The position numbers and the translations under genes were made by a program. From Meconema thalassinum (Eukaryota > Arthropoda > Insecta > Orthoptera > Tettigoniidae), in the NCBI GenBank assembly GCA_946902985.2, contig OX336388.2, positions 292,184,526-292,248,525 on the forward strand: a stretch of DNA of 64,000 nt. Reading direction: 5' to 3'. The first letter of the stretch is position 1. The number at the start of each line of letters is the position of its first letter. Shown here piece after piece: positions 21,621 through 30,956 of this stretch. The notes under the pieces are model-generated. The model did not search any database. It was not told where the DNA came from and worked only from the letters and a program-made list of their open reading frames with translations.

Positions 21621-23141
21621 TCAGGTGCTGGAAAAATTTTTACAACGTTGATCGGCTTGTTGTCGTTCGTCTCCCATAAAATAGATTTGTAAGAATTTTG
21701 GATTCTCATTAGTGAAGGGAAGAATTGATCCAAGTTGATGATAAATTTGTCCTTGCACTTTGAAAGTTGGCATGAAACCAGTTTCTTTTACTATTGCTGT
21801 TGTACCGAAAGAAGTCATTTGGAAGCATGAATTGTACTTCCTGATGTTTTTCAGGAAGTGTTTAGATTCTTGAGTCGTTCCTGACGTGTACGAAAGAAGT
21901 GGTTCTGGAGGAGGATTTAAAGCGGCTAGCTTAATTTTCCCGTTAGAGCAACATATTCCAGGCGACTCCGATCTGATTTTTTTGGCTAGACAGTGATGGC
22001 ATACACCATCCATTTTTCCAATTGTTACTTTGGGGTGTATTCCATAATTGTAAGTGTGATCGTACTGAAATGCCTCTAATTTCAAATCAGACTGCCTAAA
22101 TGTTTGCCTAGATTGAAAAAGTCGCGTACGTTCGATTTCAAGCCGGTCTTGACGCTGCTGAGGTGTTTCAGCAGCCCTGAGCTCAGCGTGCCTTCTTTCG
22201 TCCTGTTCAAGTCGGTCTTGACGCTGCTGAGGAGTTTCCGCAGCCCTGAGCTCAGCGTGCCTTCTTTCGTCCTGTTCAAGCCGGTCTTGACGCTGATGAG
22301 GAGTTTCAGCAGCCCTGAGCTCAGCGTGCCTTCTTTCGTCCTGTTCAAGTCGGTCTTGACGCTGCTGAGGAGTTTCAGCAGCCCTAAGCTCAGCGTGCCT
22401 TCTTTCATCCTGTTCAAGCCGGTCTTGACGCTGATGAGGAGTTTCAGCAGCCCTGAGCTCAGCGTGCCTTCTTTCGTCCTGTTCAAGTCGGTCTTGACGC
22501 TGCTGAGGAGTTTCAGCAGCCCTGAGCTCAGCGTGTCTTCTTTCGTCCTCTTCAAGCTGGTCTTGACGCTGATGAGGAGTTTCAGCAGCCCTGAGCTCAG
22601 CGTGCCTTCTTTCGTCCTGTTCAAGTCGGTCTTGACGCTGCTGAGGTGTTTCAGCAGCCCTGAACTCAGCATGCCTTTTTTCGTCCTGTTCAAGCCGGTC
22701 TTGACGCTGATGAGGAGTTTCAGCAGCCCTGAGCTCAGCGTGCCTTCTTTCGTCCTGTTCAAGCCGATATTGACGCTGCTGAGGAGTTTCCGCAGCCCTG
22801 AGCTCAGCGTGCCTTCTTTCGTCCTGTTCAAGTCGGTCTTGACGCTGATGAGGAGTTTCAGCAGCCCTGAGCTCAGCATGCCTTTTTTCGTCCTGTTCAA
22901 GCCGGTCTTGACGCTGATGAGGAGTTTCAGCAGCCCTGAGCTCAGCGTGCCTTCTTTCGTCCTGTTCAAGTCGGTCTTGACGCTGCTGAGGTGTTTCAGC
23001 AGCCCTGAACTCAGCATGCCTTTTTTCGTCCTGTTCAAGCCGATATTGACGCTGCTCAGGTGTTTCAGCAGTCCTTAATAATCTAACTTTCTTGGTTTGT
23101 TGGCTGATTTTCCCAATAGTTTGTCGCTTTTTAGGAGGCAT
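21621..23141 (-). CDS. Helitron RepHel N-terminal segment with 23-residue repeats
   Basis: ATG at 23141 follows CTATTTCAAA. After a basic start (MPPKKRQTIGKISQQTKKV) come 14 tandem 23-residue units based on AETPQQRQDRLEQDERRHAEL, then the conserved region with CHHCLAKK, CCSNG, IRKYNSCFQM and GQIYHQLGSILPF. It ends at TGA 21621-21623. Single or few copies of an ETP.QR.RL motif are common at this place in Helitron proteins; the long array is unusual. Large ORFs on the opposite strand and in another frame at 22082-23078 arise because the 69-bp unit is a multiple of three. Confidence 0.85.
   Translation of the reverse strand: MPPKKRQTIGKISQQTKKVRLLRTAETPEQRQYRLEQDEKRHAEFRAAETPQQRQDRLEQDERRHAELRAAETPHQRQDRLEQDEKRHAELRAAETPHQRQDRLEQDERRHAELRAAETPQQRQYRLEQDERRHAELRAAETPHQRQDRLEQDEKRHAEFRAAETPQQRQDRLEQDERRHAELRAAETPHQRQDQLEEDERRHAELRAAETPQQRQDRLEQDERRHAELRAAETPHQRQDRLEQDERRHAELRAAETPQQRQDRLEQDERRHAELRAAETPHQRQDRLEQDERRHAELRAAETPQQRQDRLEQDERRHAELRAAETPQQRQDRLEIERTRLFQSRQTFRQSDLKLEAFQYDHTYNYGIHPKVTIGKMDGVCHHCLAKKIRSESPGICCSNGKIKLAALNPPPEPLLSYTSGTTQESKHFLKNIRKYNSCFQMTSFGTTAIVKETGFMPTFKVQGQIYHQLGSILPFTNENPKFLQIYFMGDERQQADQRCKNFSST
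22130..23075. repeat. 69-bp coding minisatellite (14 units)
   Basis: Units are 69 bp with very few differences. Many alternate CTGCTGAGG (Gln-Gln) and CTGATGAGG (His-Gln) versions, giving a 138-bp higher-order unit. The last unit is partial, changing to RLEIERTRLF. Confidence 0.9.
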
Positions 23142-26110
23142 TTTGAAATAGTTAAAAGAAAAATTCGCAGTGGAAAGCCGTTGGTCATTCATTTCCGTGT
23201 CCGATCATTTCCAGAATGTAGCAACTCCGATGGCCTTGTTGTTTGCCTCGATCAGATCCTGGGTAGTGCAGGGTTGTTCTAGTAGTGGACAAATGAGCAG
23301 GTGGGCTGGGTCTTGTGTTGCTCCACACTCGCAGGACGTGTCTCCATCAGCTGGAAGGATACCCCATTTCTGCATGTTGGTCTTGCAACGAGGGACGCCT
23401 ACCCTGAGACGATTAAGTGATTTCCAAACAGGGTAAGGCTGGTCATTTCCTGGGGCTAGCTCTTCCTTAACAGGGATATCCGGCGGCAGCTTGCTCTTCC
23501 ACCTGGAGATGCGGTTAGATTCCGATGTTCCCTCCAGTGGTTGAGTCCTGGCGATGAAACTCTTTCTTGATTTCAGTCGACGGACAACAGCCTGATGATT
23601 ATGCAGTGGATGACGGGGATCATTAATCTGCTTCGCCCTATCTGCATCAGCAGCAACAGCCCTTCTGATAGTTGGGGGAGCTATCCCAACAATCGGGTAG
23701 AGTTTGTCGACTGGAGTAGGCTTCATACATCCCGACAAGATTCGTATGGTCTCGTTGATGGCAATGTCAATCTGCTTGGTGTGACTGGATGCACTCCACA
23801 CAGGTGAAGCGTACTCTGCAGCAGACATGCACAAAGCAAGAGCAGAAGTTCTTAGGACGTGAGGACTTGCCCCCCAGGTGGTGGCTGTGAGCTTCCTCAA
23901 AATATTGTTCCGTGAACTAACTTTCAGCCTGGTCTTATGGCAATGTTTCTTGAAGGACAGTGTTCGGTCAAGAGTAACACCTAGATACACGGGTGTTGGA
24001 CAATGTTGGAGTTGTTTGCCTTGCCATGTAACATCCAGTTCCCGCCGAGCTTCTCTATTCCTTAAGTGAAATGCACATACTTGAGTCTTGTTTGGATTTG
24101 GCTTAAGATGATTGGCTTCATAGTAAGATCCAAGGGTATCTAGTGCAGAAGTCAACTTTCCCTCCACCTCTTCAAATGTTTTCCCTTGGGCAGCCACTGC
24201 AGTATCATCAGCATAGATGAAAATCCTAGAATGTTCTGGTATGGGCTGATCGTTAGTGTAAATATTAAATAGCACAGGAGCGAGTACACTGCCTTGAGGT
24301 AAGCCGTTCTTTTGTATGCGCCATCTGCTCTTTTTACCATGGAGAAAGACTTGGAACCTTCTATTCTGCAGGAGAGTGCCAATAAGGGATGTTAGTTGGT
24401 AGTCGTTGGAGGTCTGGTACACTTTCCTCAGCAACTTTCTGTGGTTGATAGTGTCGTAAGCAGCTGTTAGATCGACAAAGGCAACTCCAGTTATCTCACC
24501 TTGTTCATACCCATCCTCGATGTATTGAGTGAGGTTCAGTATCTGACTGCAACATGACTTTCCAGATCGAAACCCAGCTTGTTGGGGAATGAACTTATCT
24601 TCAAGGATGCCGCTAATTCGGTTCAGGATAAGGCGCTCGAAGATCTTGAAACAGTGACATAATAAGGATATTGGGCGAAAGTTTTTAGGATCGTTTGGCT
24701 CCTTACCAGGCTTAAGCAGTGCAACCACTCGGGCTTTCCTCCAGAGCCTGGGGATATAAAGCTTAGATACACACTCATTAATCATCGTAAGCAGCCATTG
24801 TAGGGTGGTCTGGCCGAACTTTTTGATCTGTTCTACTCTGATGTCATCGATGCCAGCAGCTTTATTCAATTTCAACGTGGAGATGGCAGATTCTAGTTCA
24901 TTCAAGGTGAAAGGTTCTCGTAGGTTATGGTTCTCATGTCCTGAGGTTCGTTCCAATTGCTCCCGTGAGCTCCGACCTTTAGTCTTCCCGTTCATGAGTA
25001 ATTGGGTTGCAATCTGGTCTGCTGTTATTGTGGTGAAGTTTCTAGATGTCGTTGGGTCACCGCTGAGGTTTTTCAGGAGATTCCAGGCCCGCCTACTATT
25101 TAACTTCATGTCGAGATTCTCCACCAGTGAGGTCCACTTAGCTTTGCAATGTGCTGAGATAGTTTGCAACAATTCCTCGCCAACATGGATAGTATCATCA
25201 GAAAATGGATCTGCCTCAAAGAAATCTGTGTAGTGGTTCATCAGCTGTTTGCTGTTATCAGTCAGTCCTGGTATGTAGCTTGTTCTACAACCTCTTGGGA
25301 TAGTCCTTCTAGAAACTGTATGGACGCATTTGACAAATGCCTCATACATCTCAGGTTGCGGCGGGATTTTGGCAACTTCTGTATCAAGCTCTTTGGCAAA
25401 TCTTTCCCAGTCGGCCTTCTGAAAATTAAACCTTCGCTTGAAAGGCACCTCCTCTGGCACAACCATGGCATTCACTGTGCAGATTATGGGCCTATGTTGG
25501 GTAGATGGAATGGGCTTACCCATCATCTTCAAACAACTCCCAGCAACTTTGGATGACACGAAGATATTATCGGGGTTGTAGCCTCTCCTCCATCGGCCAC
25601 TGTTGAAGGATGCTGGCAGCTTTGGATCATGAATTAGCTGAAGATCATGATTCTCTGCCCAGGTTTCCAATTTTTCGCCATTTATATCTGAATCTGGGTA
25701 TCCCCAAGATGTGCTTCGGCAGTTGTAATCGCCAATGATGAAGTTTACGTCCTGGTAGTTGAAGTTGGCAGGTTCCTCAAACGTGAAGTCGACATTGGGG
25801 GGCTTGTATATAGAAGTAGCGCAAAAGTGTGGTGTAGATATTGAAAGAATCTCGATGTCATCCTTTCCAGTCAGCGAGGCTGATGTGATATTTAGGTTTG
25901 GTTTGGTAAAAATGGCACTGCCGTATTTATCGTGGGGCCTTTCCAGAACAAGCTCCATGCCTGCGATTTTGGGCCGATGGCTGTTGTAGCCCCGGTGAGT
26001 CTCTTGCATTAGGAGTATGTCACATTTACATTCGTTGGTGATTGTTACTATATCAAAGGGCGTACCATGTACCTGTAAATCGCAGTCAAGAAAGATTTTA
26101 TGTCGTATTA
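23142..26110 (-). mobile_element. Nearly full-length Jockey/I-type LINE inside the Helitron
   Basis: A minus-strand LINE with an open ORF2 sits between the Helitron start codon and the satellite array. The 3' end is a very short TGA/ATGA-like tail near 23180-23196, about 45 bases upstream of the helicase ATG. No ORF1 is seen, so it is 5'-truncated near 26100. I found no convincing target duplication. Confidence 0.75.
23205..26009 (-). CDS. LINE ORF2: endonuclease plus reverse transcriptase
   Basis: There are 934 codons without a stop. The N-terminus is an APE-type endonuclease (LLMQETHRG at the very start, GDYNCRSTSWGYPDSD near residue 95, TQHRPIICT near 170). The RT domain follows (FRPISLLCH near 440, AGFRSGKSC, FVDLTAAYDTIN, NGLPQGSVLAPVLFN and the catalytic FIYADDTA). 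The C-terminus holds AEYASPVW and a Cys/His motif (CECGATQDPAHLLICPL). The frame continues upstream past 26009 to about 26100 without an ATG (KIFLDCDLQVHG), so the listed start is internal. It nicks target DNA and reverse-transcribes its own RNA. All catalytic boxes look intact. Confidence 0.9.
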   Translation of the reverse strand: MQETHRGYNSHRPKIAGMELVLERPHDKYGSAIFTKPNLNITSASLTGKDDIEILSISTPHFCATSIYKPPNVDFTFEEPANFNYQDVNFIIGDYNCRSTSWGYPDSDINGEKLETWAENHDLQLIHDPKLPASFNSGRWRRGYNPDNIFVSSKVAGSCLKMMGKPIPSTQHRPIICTVNAMVVPEEVPFKRRFNFQKADWERFAKELDTEVAKIPPQPEMYEAFVKCVHTVSRRTIPRGCRTSYIPGLTDNSKQLMNHYTDFFEADPFSDDTIHVGEELLQTISAHCKAKWTSLVENLDMKLNSRRAWNLLKNLSGDPTTSRNFTTITADQIATQLLMNGKTKGRSSREQLERTSGHENHNLREPFTLNELESAISTLKLNKAAGIDDIRVEQIKKFGQTTLQWLLTMINECVSKLYIPRLWRKARVVALLKPGKEPNDPKNFRPISLLCHCFKIFERLILNRISGILEDKFIPQQAGFRSGKSCCSQILNLTQYIEDGYEQGEITGVAFVDLTAAYDTINHRKLLRKVYQTSNDYQLTSLIGTLLQNRRFQVFLHGKKSRWRIQKNGLPQGSVLAPVLFNIYTNDQPIPEHSRIFIYADDTAVAAQGKTFEEVEGKLTSALDTLGSYYEANHLKPNPNKTQVCAFHLRNREARRELDVTWQGKQLQHCPTPVYLGVTLDRTLSFKKHCHKTRLKVSSRNNILRKLTATTWGASPHVLRTSALALCMSAAEYASPVWSASSHTKQIDIAINETIRILSGCMKPTPVDKLYPIVGIAPPTIRRAVAADADRAKQINDPRHPLHNHQAVVRRLKSRKSFIARTQPLEGTSESNRISRWKSKLPPDIPVKEELAPGNDQPYPVWKSLNRLRVGVPRCKTNMQKWGILPADGDTSCECGATQDPAHLLICPLLEQPCTTQDLIEANNKAIGVATFWK

Positions 26111-26149
26111 TTTAAAAGTAATATGAACGGAGCATATTATGGGTCATTG

Positions 26150-27690
26150 GCCCCTAATGGCTATTATTGCATTGAACACATGAAACTTAGAAATTAATAG
26201 ACAAAGTCATTTTTAAGAATCATAGTTCGTGCAAGACTATGTTTTGGTGATTATTACTATAGTAATGGGCGTAACATGTGGGTAACTTGCCCTAATGATG
26301 AAGATGATAATGAAGACGACTACTACTGAACGGGTACATCAAACTTACACTCTAATAGAAATACATATTTTAAATCACCGGCGAGGAAGTCTGTGGTGTT
26401 GGACGTAACATCTAGGTCATTTGCCCTTTTGATAAGAATTATAATGAAGACGACTACTGAACTGGTACATCAAACTTTTAAACTAATGAAAAACAGCTTT
26501 TAAAAATCACAGGCGATGAAGACTGTGGTGTTGCTCAGTAGTATAATGGACGTAACATCTAGGTCATTTGCCCTTTTGATGAGGATGATACTGAAGACGA
26601 CTACTACTGAACGGGTATATCAAACTTACAAACTAAAGGAAATACACATTTTAAAAATCTCAGGCGGTGAAGACTGTGGCGTTGCTTCGTAGTATAATGG
26701 ACGTAACATCTAGGTCATTTGCCCTTTTGATGAAGATGATACTGAAGACGACTACTACTGAACGAGTATATCAAACTTACACGCTAATAGAAATACATAT
26801 TTTTAAATCACCGGCGAGGAAGACTGTGGTGTTGCCTAGTAGTATAATGGGCGTAACATCTAGGTCATTTGCCCTTTTGATGAGGATGATAATGAAGACT
26901 ACTACTACTGAACGGGTATATCAAACTTACAAACTAATGGAAATACACATTTCATAAGTCACAGGTGATGAAGACTGTGGTGTTGCTTACTAGTACTGTA
27001 TAATGGACGTAACATCTAGGTCATTTGCCCTTTTGATGAGGATGACAATGAAGACTACTACTACTGAACGGGTATATGAAACTTACAAACTAATGGAAAT
27101 ACACATTTTATAAATCACAGGCGATGAAGACTGTGGTGTTGCTTAGTAGTACTGTATAATGGACGTAACATCTAGGTCATTTGCCCTTTTGATGAGGATG
27201 ATAATGAAGACGACTACTACTGAACGGGTATATGAAACTTACAAACTAAAGGAAATACACATTTTTAAAATCACAGGCTAGGTAGACTCTGGTGTTGCTT
27301 AGTAGTTTAATGGACGTAACATCTAGGTCATTTGCCCCTTTGATGAGGATGATAATGAAGACGACTACTACTGAACGGATATATCAAACTTACAAACTAA
27401 TGGAAATACACATTTAAAAAATCACAGGCGTTGAAGACTGTGGTGTTACTTAGTAGTATAATGGACGTAACATGTAGGTCATTTGCCCTTTTGATGAGGA
27501 TGGTAATGAAAACTACTGTTGAATTTACACGACAAACTTACAAACTACCGTGATAGAAATAAATATTTCAAAATTCACAGGCGATGAAGACTTATTGTGT
27601 GTGGTGATTAGTGGTATAAAGGGTGTAACATCTAGGTCATTTGCCCTTATGATAATAATAAGGTAATGAAAAATGACTACTAAACGAACA
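26150..27690 (+). repeat. ~150-bp satellite array, about 10 units
   Basis: The core CGTAACATCTAGGTCATTTG recurs with starts near 26271, 26404, 26552, 26703, 26853, 27009, 27165, 27316, 27467 and 27625, a spacing of 133-158 bp. A GATGATAATGAAGAC phrase follows in most units. The core resembles the reverse complement of a dispersed motif at 45755-45790. Confidence 0.9.
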
Positions 27691-27873
27691 TGGTGTAATT
27701 TTAAATCTGATATAGGTAATTCAGATTACTACCTTCGATGTCTTCCAAAGTCTGAACGTTATATTCTGGGTTAGGCCTATACCAAAGAATATGGGTAAGA
27801 ACGGTTACTCCAGCTTTGAATTCAATTCCGATCACGCCCACCGCCCACACGTCGTTGCGCACGCATGCACTGT

Positions 27874-27901
27874 AGCGCCTCCTGAGGACGCTAATGGAAC
27901 T
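27874..27901 (+). repeat. 28-bp direct repeat, left copy
   Basis: AGCGCCTCCTGAGGACGCTA plus ATGGAACT matches 34227-34254 with one mismatch (C/T). The two copies bracket the palindrome and the THAP-type gene. Confidence 0.7.
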
Positions 27902-27915
27902 ATCTTCGGCTAGCT

Positions 27916-27962
27916 CCCCCCCCCCCCCCCATTCCTTCCGCCCCTCCCCCCCCCCCCCTCCC
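27916..27962. repeat. Poly(C) tracts
   Basis: Two runs of about 14-16 C are separated by ATTCCTTCCGCCCCT. The minus strand is G-rich and could form G-quadruplex structure. Confidence 0.8.
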
Positions 27963-27986
27963 TTTGTTTATTTCTTTCTGTGTACA

Positions 27987-28191
27987 AAACAAAAGTTTGG
28001 TGCTTTCCAGTCAGTCAACACGAATGTACCCAAATAGAGCTGGGTTATGCCCTAATCCTGAAAAAAATTGCATGACATTTTTTATTTTTTTATTTATTAA
28101 TCTCATGTAATTTATTTCATGATTAGGGCATAACCCAGCTCTATTTGGGTACATTCCTGTTGACCGACTGAAAAGCACCAAACTTTTGTTT
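27987..28191. repeat. Long palindrome, 77-bp arms
   Basis: Arms 27987-28063 and 28115-28191 are near-perfect inverted copies (shared core CAAATAGAGCTGGGTTATGC) separated by a 51-bp AT-rich loop. There is no coding capacity. It could be a foldback-type element or the end of the neighbouring P-like element. Confidence 0.8.
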
Positions 28192-28914
28192 ACTTAGGCA
28201 ACACTGGAAAATGGCTTCAAACCTCACAATGTTCTTTCTGTGTGCCAAAAATATTATGGGTTTTCTACAATTGAATTGCCATTCTCCCTTTCAATGCAGG
28301 CTACTTTGTACATAATACTGGTGCAATTCATGTACAGTAGTAGTGTCAAACCAATAACTACAGTTCAGTTTGGTACTCTCAGTATGTAATTAAGCACCTC
28401 ATTAAAATATTCTTCAATAATAGCTGAAGAGTAGGCTACACTGAGTTTGACCAGATCACAACACAAATAAATAAAATGACATTGGAACAGAACACCAAGG
28501 CTAGCACACATTGAAATATTAATCCCACATTCAATGAAGTACATAATATGGTAAAGGAACTGAGGTCATTAGGCTGTGTGTAGGATTGATATTTTAACAT
28601 TAAAATGAAAACAAAGTTATATACTGTACACAAATATATTATATTCTATTTTACATACAGATATAAATAAATAAAATTATACATTATTTGTTATGTCAAC
28701 ACTTGGGCAGGCAAATTTAGAGAGGAAGCTGCAAAAGTATAACTCTTATGGTTTCTTACCAAATAAAGAAATGATACATAATCATACATTGTTTGAAAAC
28801 ATATAAAATAAATAAAATTAGTTGATGCTGAAACATATTATACCTAAGGAGTCCGCTACAGAAATGTATTTATAATGAAATAAAAAGTGAAAGTTTCTCC
28901 ACTACACTGGGAAG

Positions 28915-30135
28915 CATCGAATGATGAATACATTTTTCACAGCAAACATATTGTTCTTATTCCATGTTTTCAGTCACTTCAAATTGCAGATTATGAGATT
29001 TACATGCTTTATGCCTCAATTTATTTCCTTCCGTAGCACTAAAAGTTTGAAGAAAACTATATTGACCTCTGTATGTTCCGTTAGATTAGTCGTAAGGCCT
29101 ATCTGCTATCCAGTACCACTCCAGACTTTTGCAGCCCCACTTTGGGAATGGACTGTAAAAAAGGAAATTGGACTTCCATAATTTAAAATTCTAGAGTGAA
29201 GTAATTCTCATTAGGAGATTTTTGGAGTTATGCCCATATACAGAGAGAAAAAAGTTTATCATGAACCAAGAGTGATTTGACAAGGAAATTAGAATAAATA
29301 CATGGAACAATGCACTTATCCTCTGGAATTACTGTTCATTAAATAGAATAAGCATACCGTACCGGTACATAAATAGATACAGATAGGAAAAAATAAATAT
29401 ACAAGGAAATCACAACTCAAATAATTCTGTACATAAGGACACAGGAATGGAATCGCAGAATAAAACAGGACTATCAATTTATAAATTTCAGTCAGGCATC
29501 CCGCTAGTTTATACAGGCAATAGTGAAAAATGACTTCAAAACCACACACAGATTAATATGAGGTAGTGGCTCATTCAATGAAATTCACCACATATTACTC
29601 AGGTAACATGTTTCAGGACATTCCTCACTCTCATTCGAGGCACATGGGTGCTTATGTGCCTTCTCCAATTTTATAATAATTTGTGAGGATGACTTGGTTT
29701 CTCAAAATTATCATAACCTTACTCTGCAATTGAAAACCTCAGTACAGATGACAAGGACATGCCAGTAAAGAAATAATACCGAAACTTAACTGAATAAGGA
29801 GATACTATTACAATGCACCCTTTGCTGTCACATTTAGGGGCCCTCCCTACCACATAGGCCTTACAGTTACAGCTCGATGACCTAAGAGATTGTATTATCT
29901 GGTAAGCAATGCATAATGGATCCTTTTTGCCGGCCCATAAACACATTGATCTTATTCTATGTTTTCACTCGCTTCTATTGCAGATTATGAGCTTTACTTG
30001 GAAGAATTGGCATACATCTCAGTTTATTTACTTCTGTAGCACTAATTTTCATCAAATATGTTTGAAGAAAACTGGAATGACCTCTGTATGTGCCATTAGG
30101 TTAGCTGTAAGGCCTATCTGCTAGACAGTACCACT
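28915..30135. repeat. Pair of ~220-bp direct repeats
   Basis: 28940-29135 and 29930-30130 share TTGCAGATTATGAG, GACCTCTGTATGT and GTAAGGCCTATCTGCTA in the same order and orientation. The second copy abuts the stop codon of the THAP-type gene. The intervening sequence has no recognised gene. Confidence 0.65.
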
Positions 30136-30150
30136 CCGAGCGACTACTTG

Positions 30151-30956
30151 TTAAATCCAGCGAGTAGGAAGGTGAAAGGTATTGAGGAGTTTGATAAGGG
30201 TTCGACGAGAAGGCATATGGATCATCTTCTGTAGAAGTCGATAGCAACTAGGGCTACGTTTGAACAACCCCAGAGCAATTGCCTTCGCTGTAGGACTCCA
30301 GCGCCTACCTTTCCCCAACTTGGACACATTCTTAATCAGATCCCCAAGTAATGCTGCAAATGTAGGGTTTCGGGAGAATACATCATTAAGGGTAGTAATC
30401 AAATTATCAGTAGCAATATCGGTATCCTCCTTCTTACCTTGCCTTACTCTCCTACACTTCTTGCGAAGCTGTTGCAGCTTTCTTTTCTGAATAAGAATTC
30501 TCTTGCACAGTTTACGCTTCCGAGGGGTTATCTCTTTATAGGTGCGAGCTTCTATTAAAGAGAGCCCCCATCTTCTCTTAGGTGGCGTGTGCTGTGCAAG
30601 TTGAGTCCTAGCAATGATAGGTACTGAAGGCCCAGGCAAGGCTTCTGCTTCCAAGAATTGTTCTGGTAATTGAGAGAATTCTACTGTGTGTGGCATAGCA
30701 TTATCCTTGTCAATTATGTGAGAATGTGAAGAAATAGGAGATATAGCAGTAGAGGTACTAGTAGAAGGAATCTGAGAAGTAACAGTAGTAGTAGAGTAAG
30801 TAGAAGTAGTAATAGTAGTAGTAGAAGCAGTAGTAGAGGTAAGCATACTGCTGATACTGATAACAACCGCAGGAGTAGCAGTGGCTGTGCTCTGAATTAC
30901 TGCAGCAGGTTGCAGTAATCTGGCGGGGCAAGGTCCTGAGGCATGTGCTGGTACAC
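30151..30956 (-). pseudogene. P-type transposase coiled-coil/HTH exon
   Basis: The exon encodes 267 residues after a phase-1 junction with the THAP exon. A Ser/Thr-rich tract (TSTTASTTTITTSTYST) precedes a basic coiled coil (KRILIQKRKLQQLRKKC). Then comes WSPTAKAIALGLFKRSPSCY with MPSRRTLIKLL, the conserved P-element-transposase region after the coil. It stops at TAG/TAA just past that motif, whereas full transposases continue for several hundred residues. The same frame stays open 90 codons upstream (to 31233), which may be a retained-intron form or chance. Confidence 0.75.

Larger units (their letters stand above)
17928..23141 (-). pseudogene. Helitron Rep-helicase (RepHel) with two premature stops
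   Basis: One reading frame of 1,738 codons runs from ATG at 23141 (start MPPKKRQTIG) to TAA at 17928, interrupted only by TGA at 21621-21623 and TAA at 18693-18695. In order it holds 14 copies of a 23-residue repeat (23075-22130) and a Helitron-like N-terminal zinc/Rep-N region (CHHCLAKK, CCSNGKIKL, NIRKYNSCF). The HUH Rep domain follows, with GLPHAHILLWL near 20700 and the two-tyrosine motif YICKY near 20270. The Pif1-type helicase has Walker A GGTGKT near 19200, WDEC near 18970, GDFRQTLPV near 18860 and the C-terminal KAQGQS and YVACSRV boxes. Rep nicks and joins DNA ends and the helicase unwinds them during rolling-circle transposition. The two stops suggest a recently dead copy. Confidence 0.9.

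Noticed and set aside
22082..23078. Large ORFs of 318 and 324 codons overlapping the RepHel repeats in other frames
   Set aside because: They exist only because the 69-bp repeat is a multiple of three. They show no domain and are shadows of the minus-strand Helitron frame.
23142..23204. LINE target duplication (CGCAGT-AAAG-like similarity at both LINE ends)
   Set aside because: The similarity between 23168-23185 and 26063-26085 is short and imperfect, and not clearly at the element borders.
26667..26957. 96-codon ORF in the ~150-bp satellite
   Set aside because: It is a by-product of two satellite units. Other units carry stops in the same frame.
26150..27690. CRISPR-like array of regular repeats
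   Set aside because: Whole ~150-bp units are similar, with no unique spacers, and the context is eukaryotic. It is a satellite.
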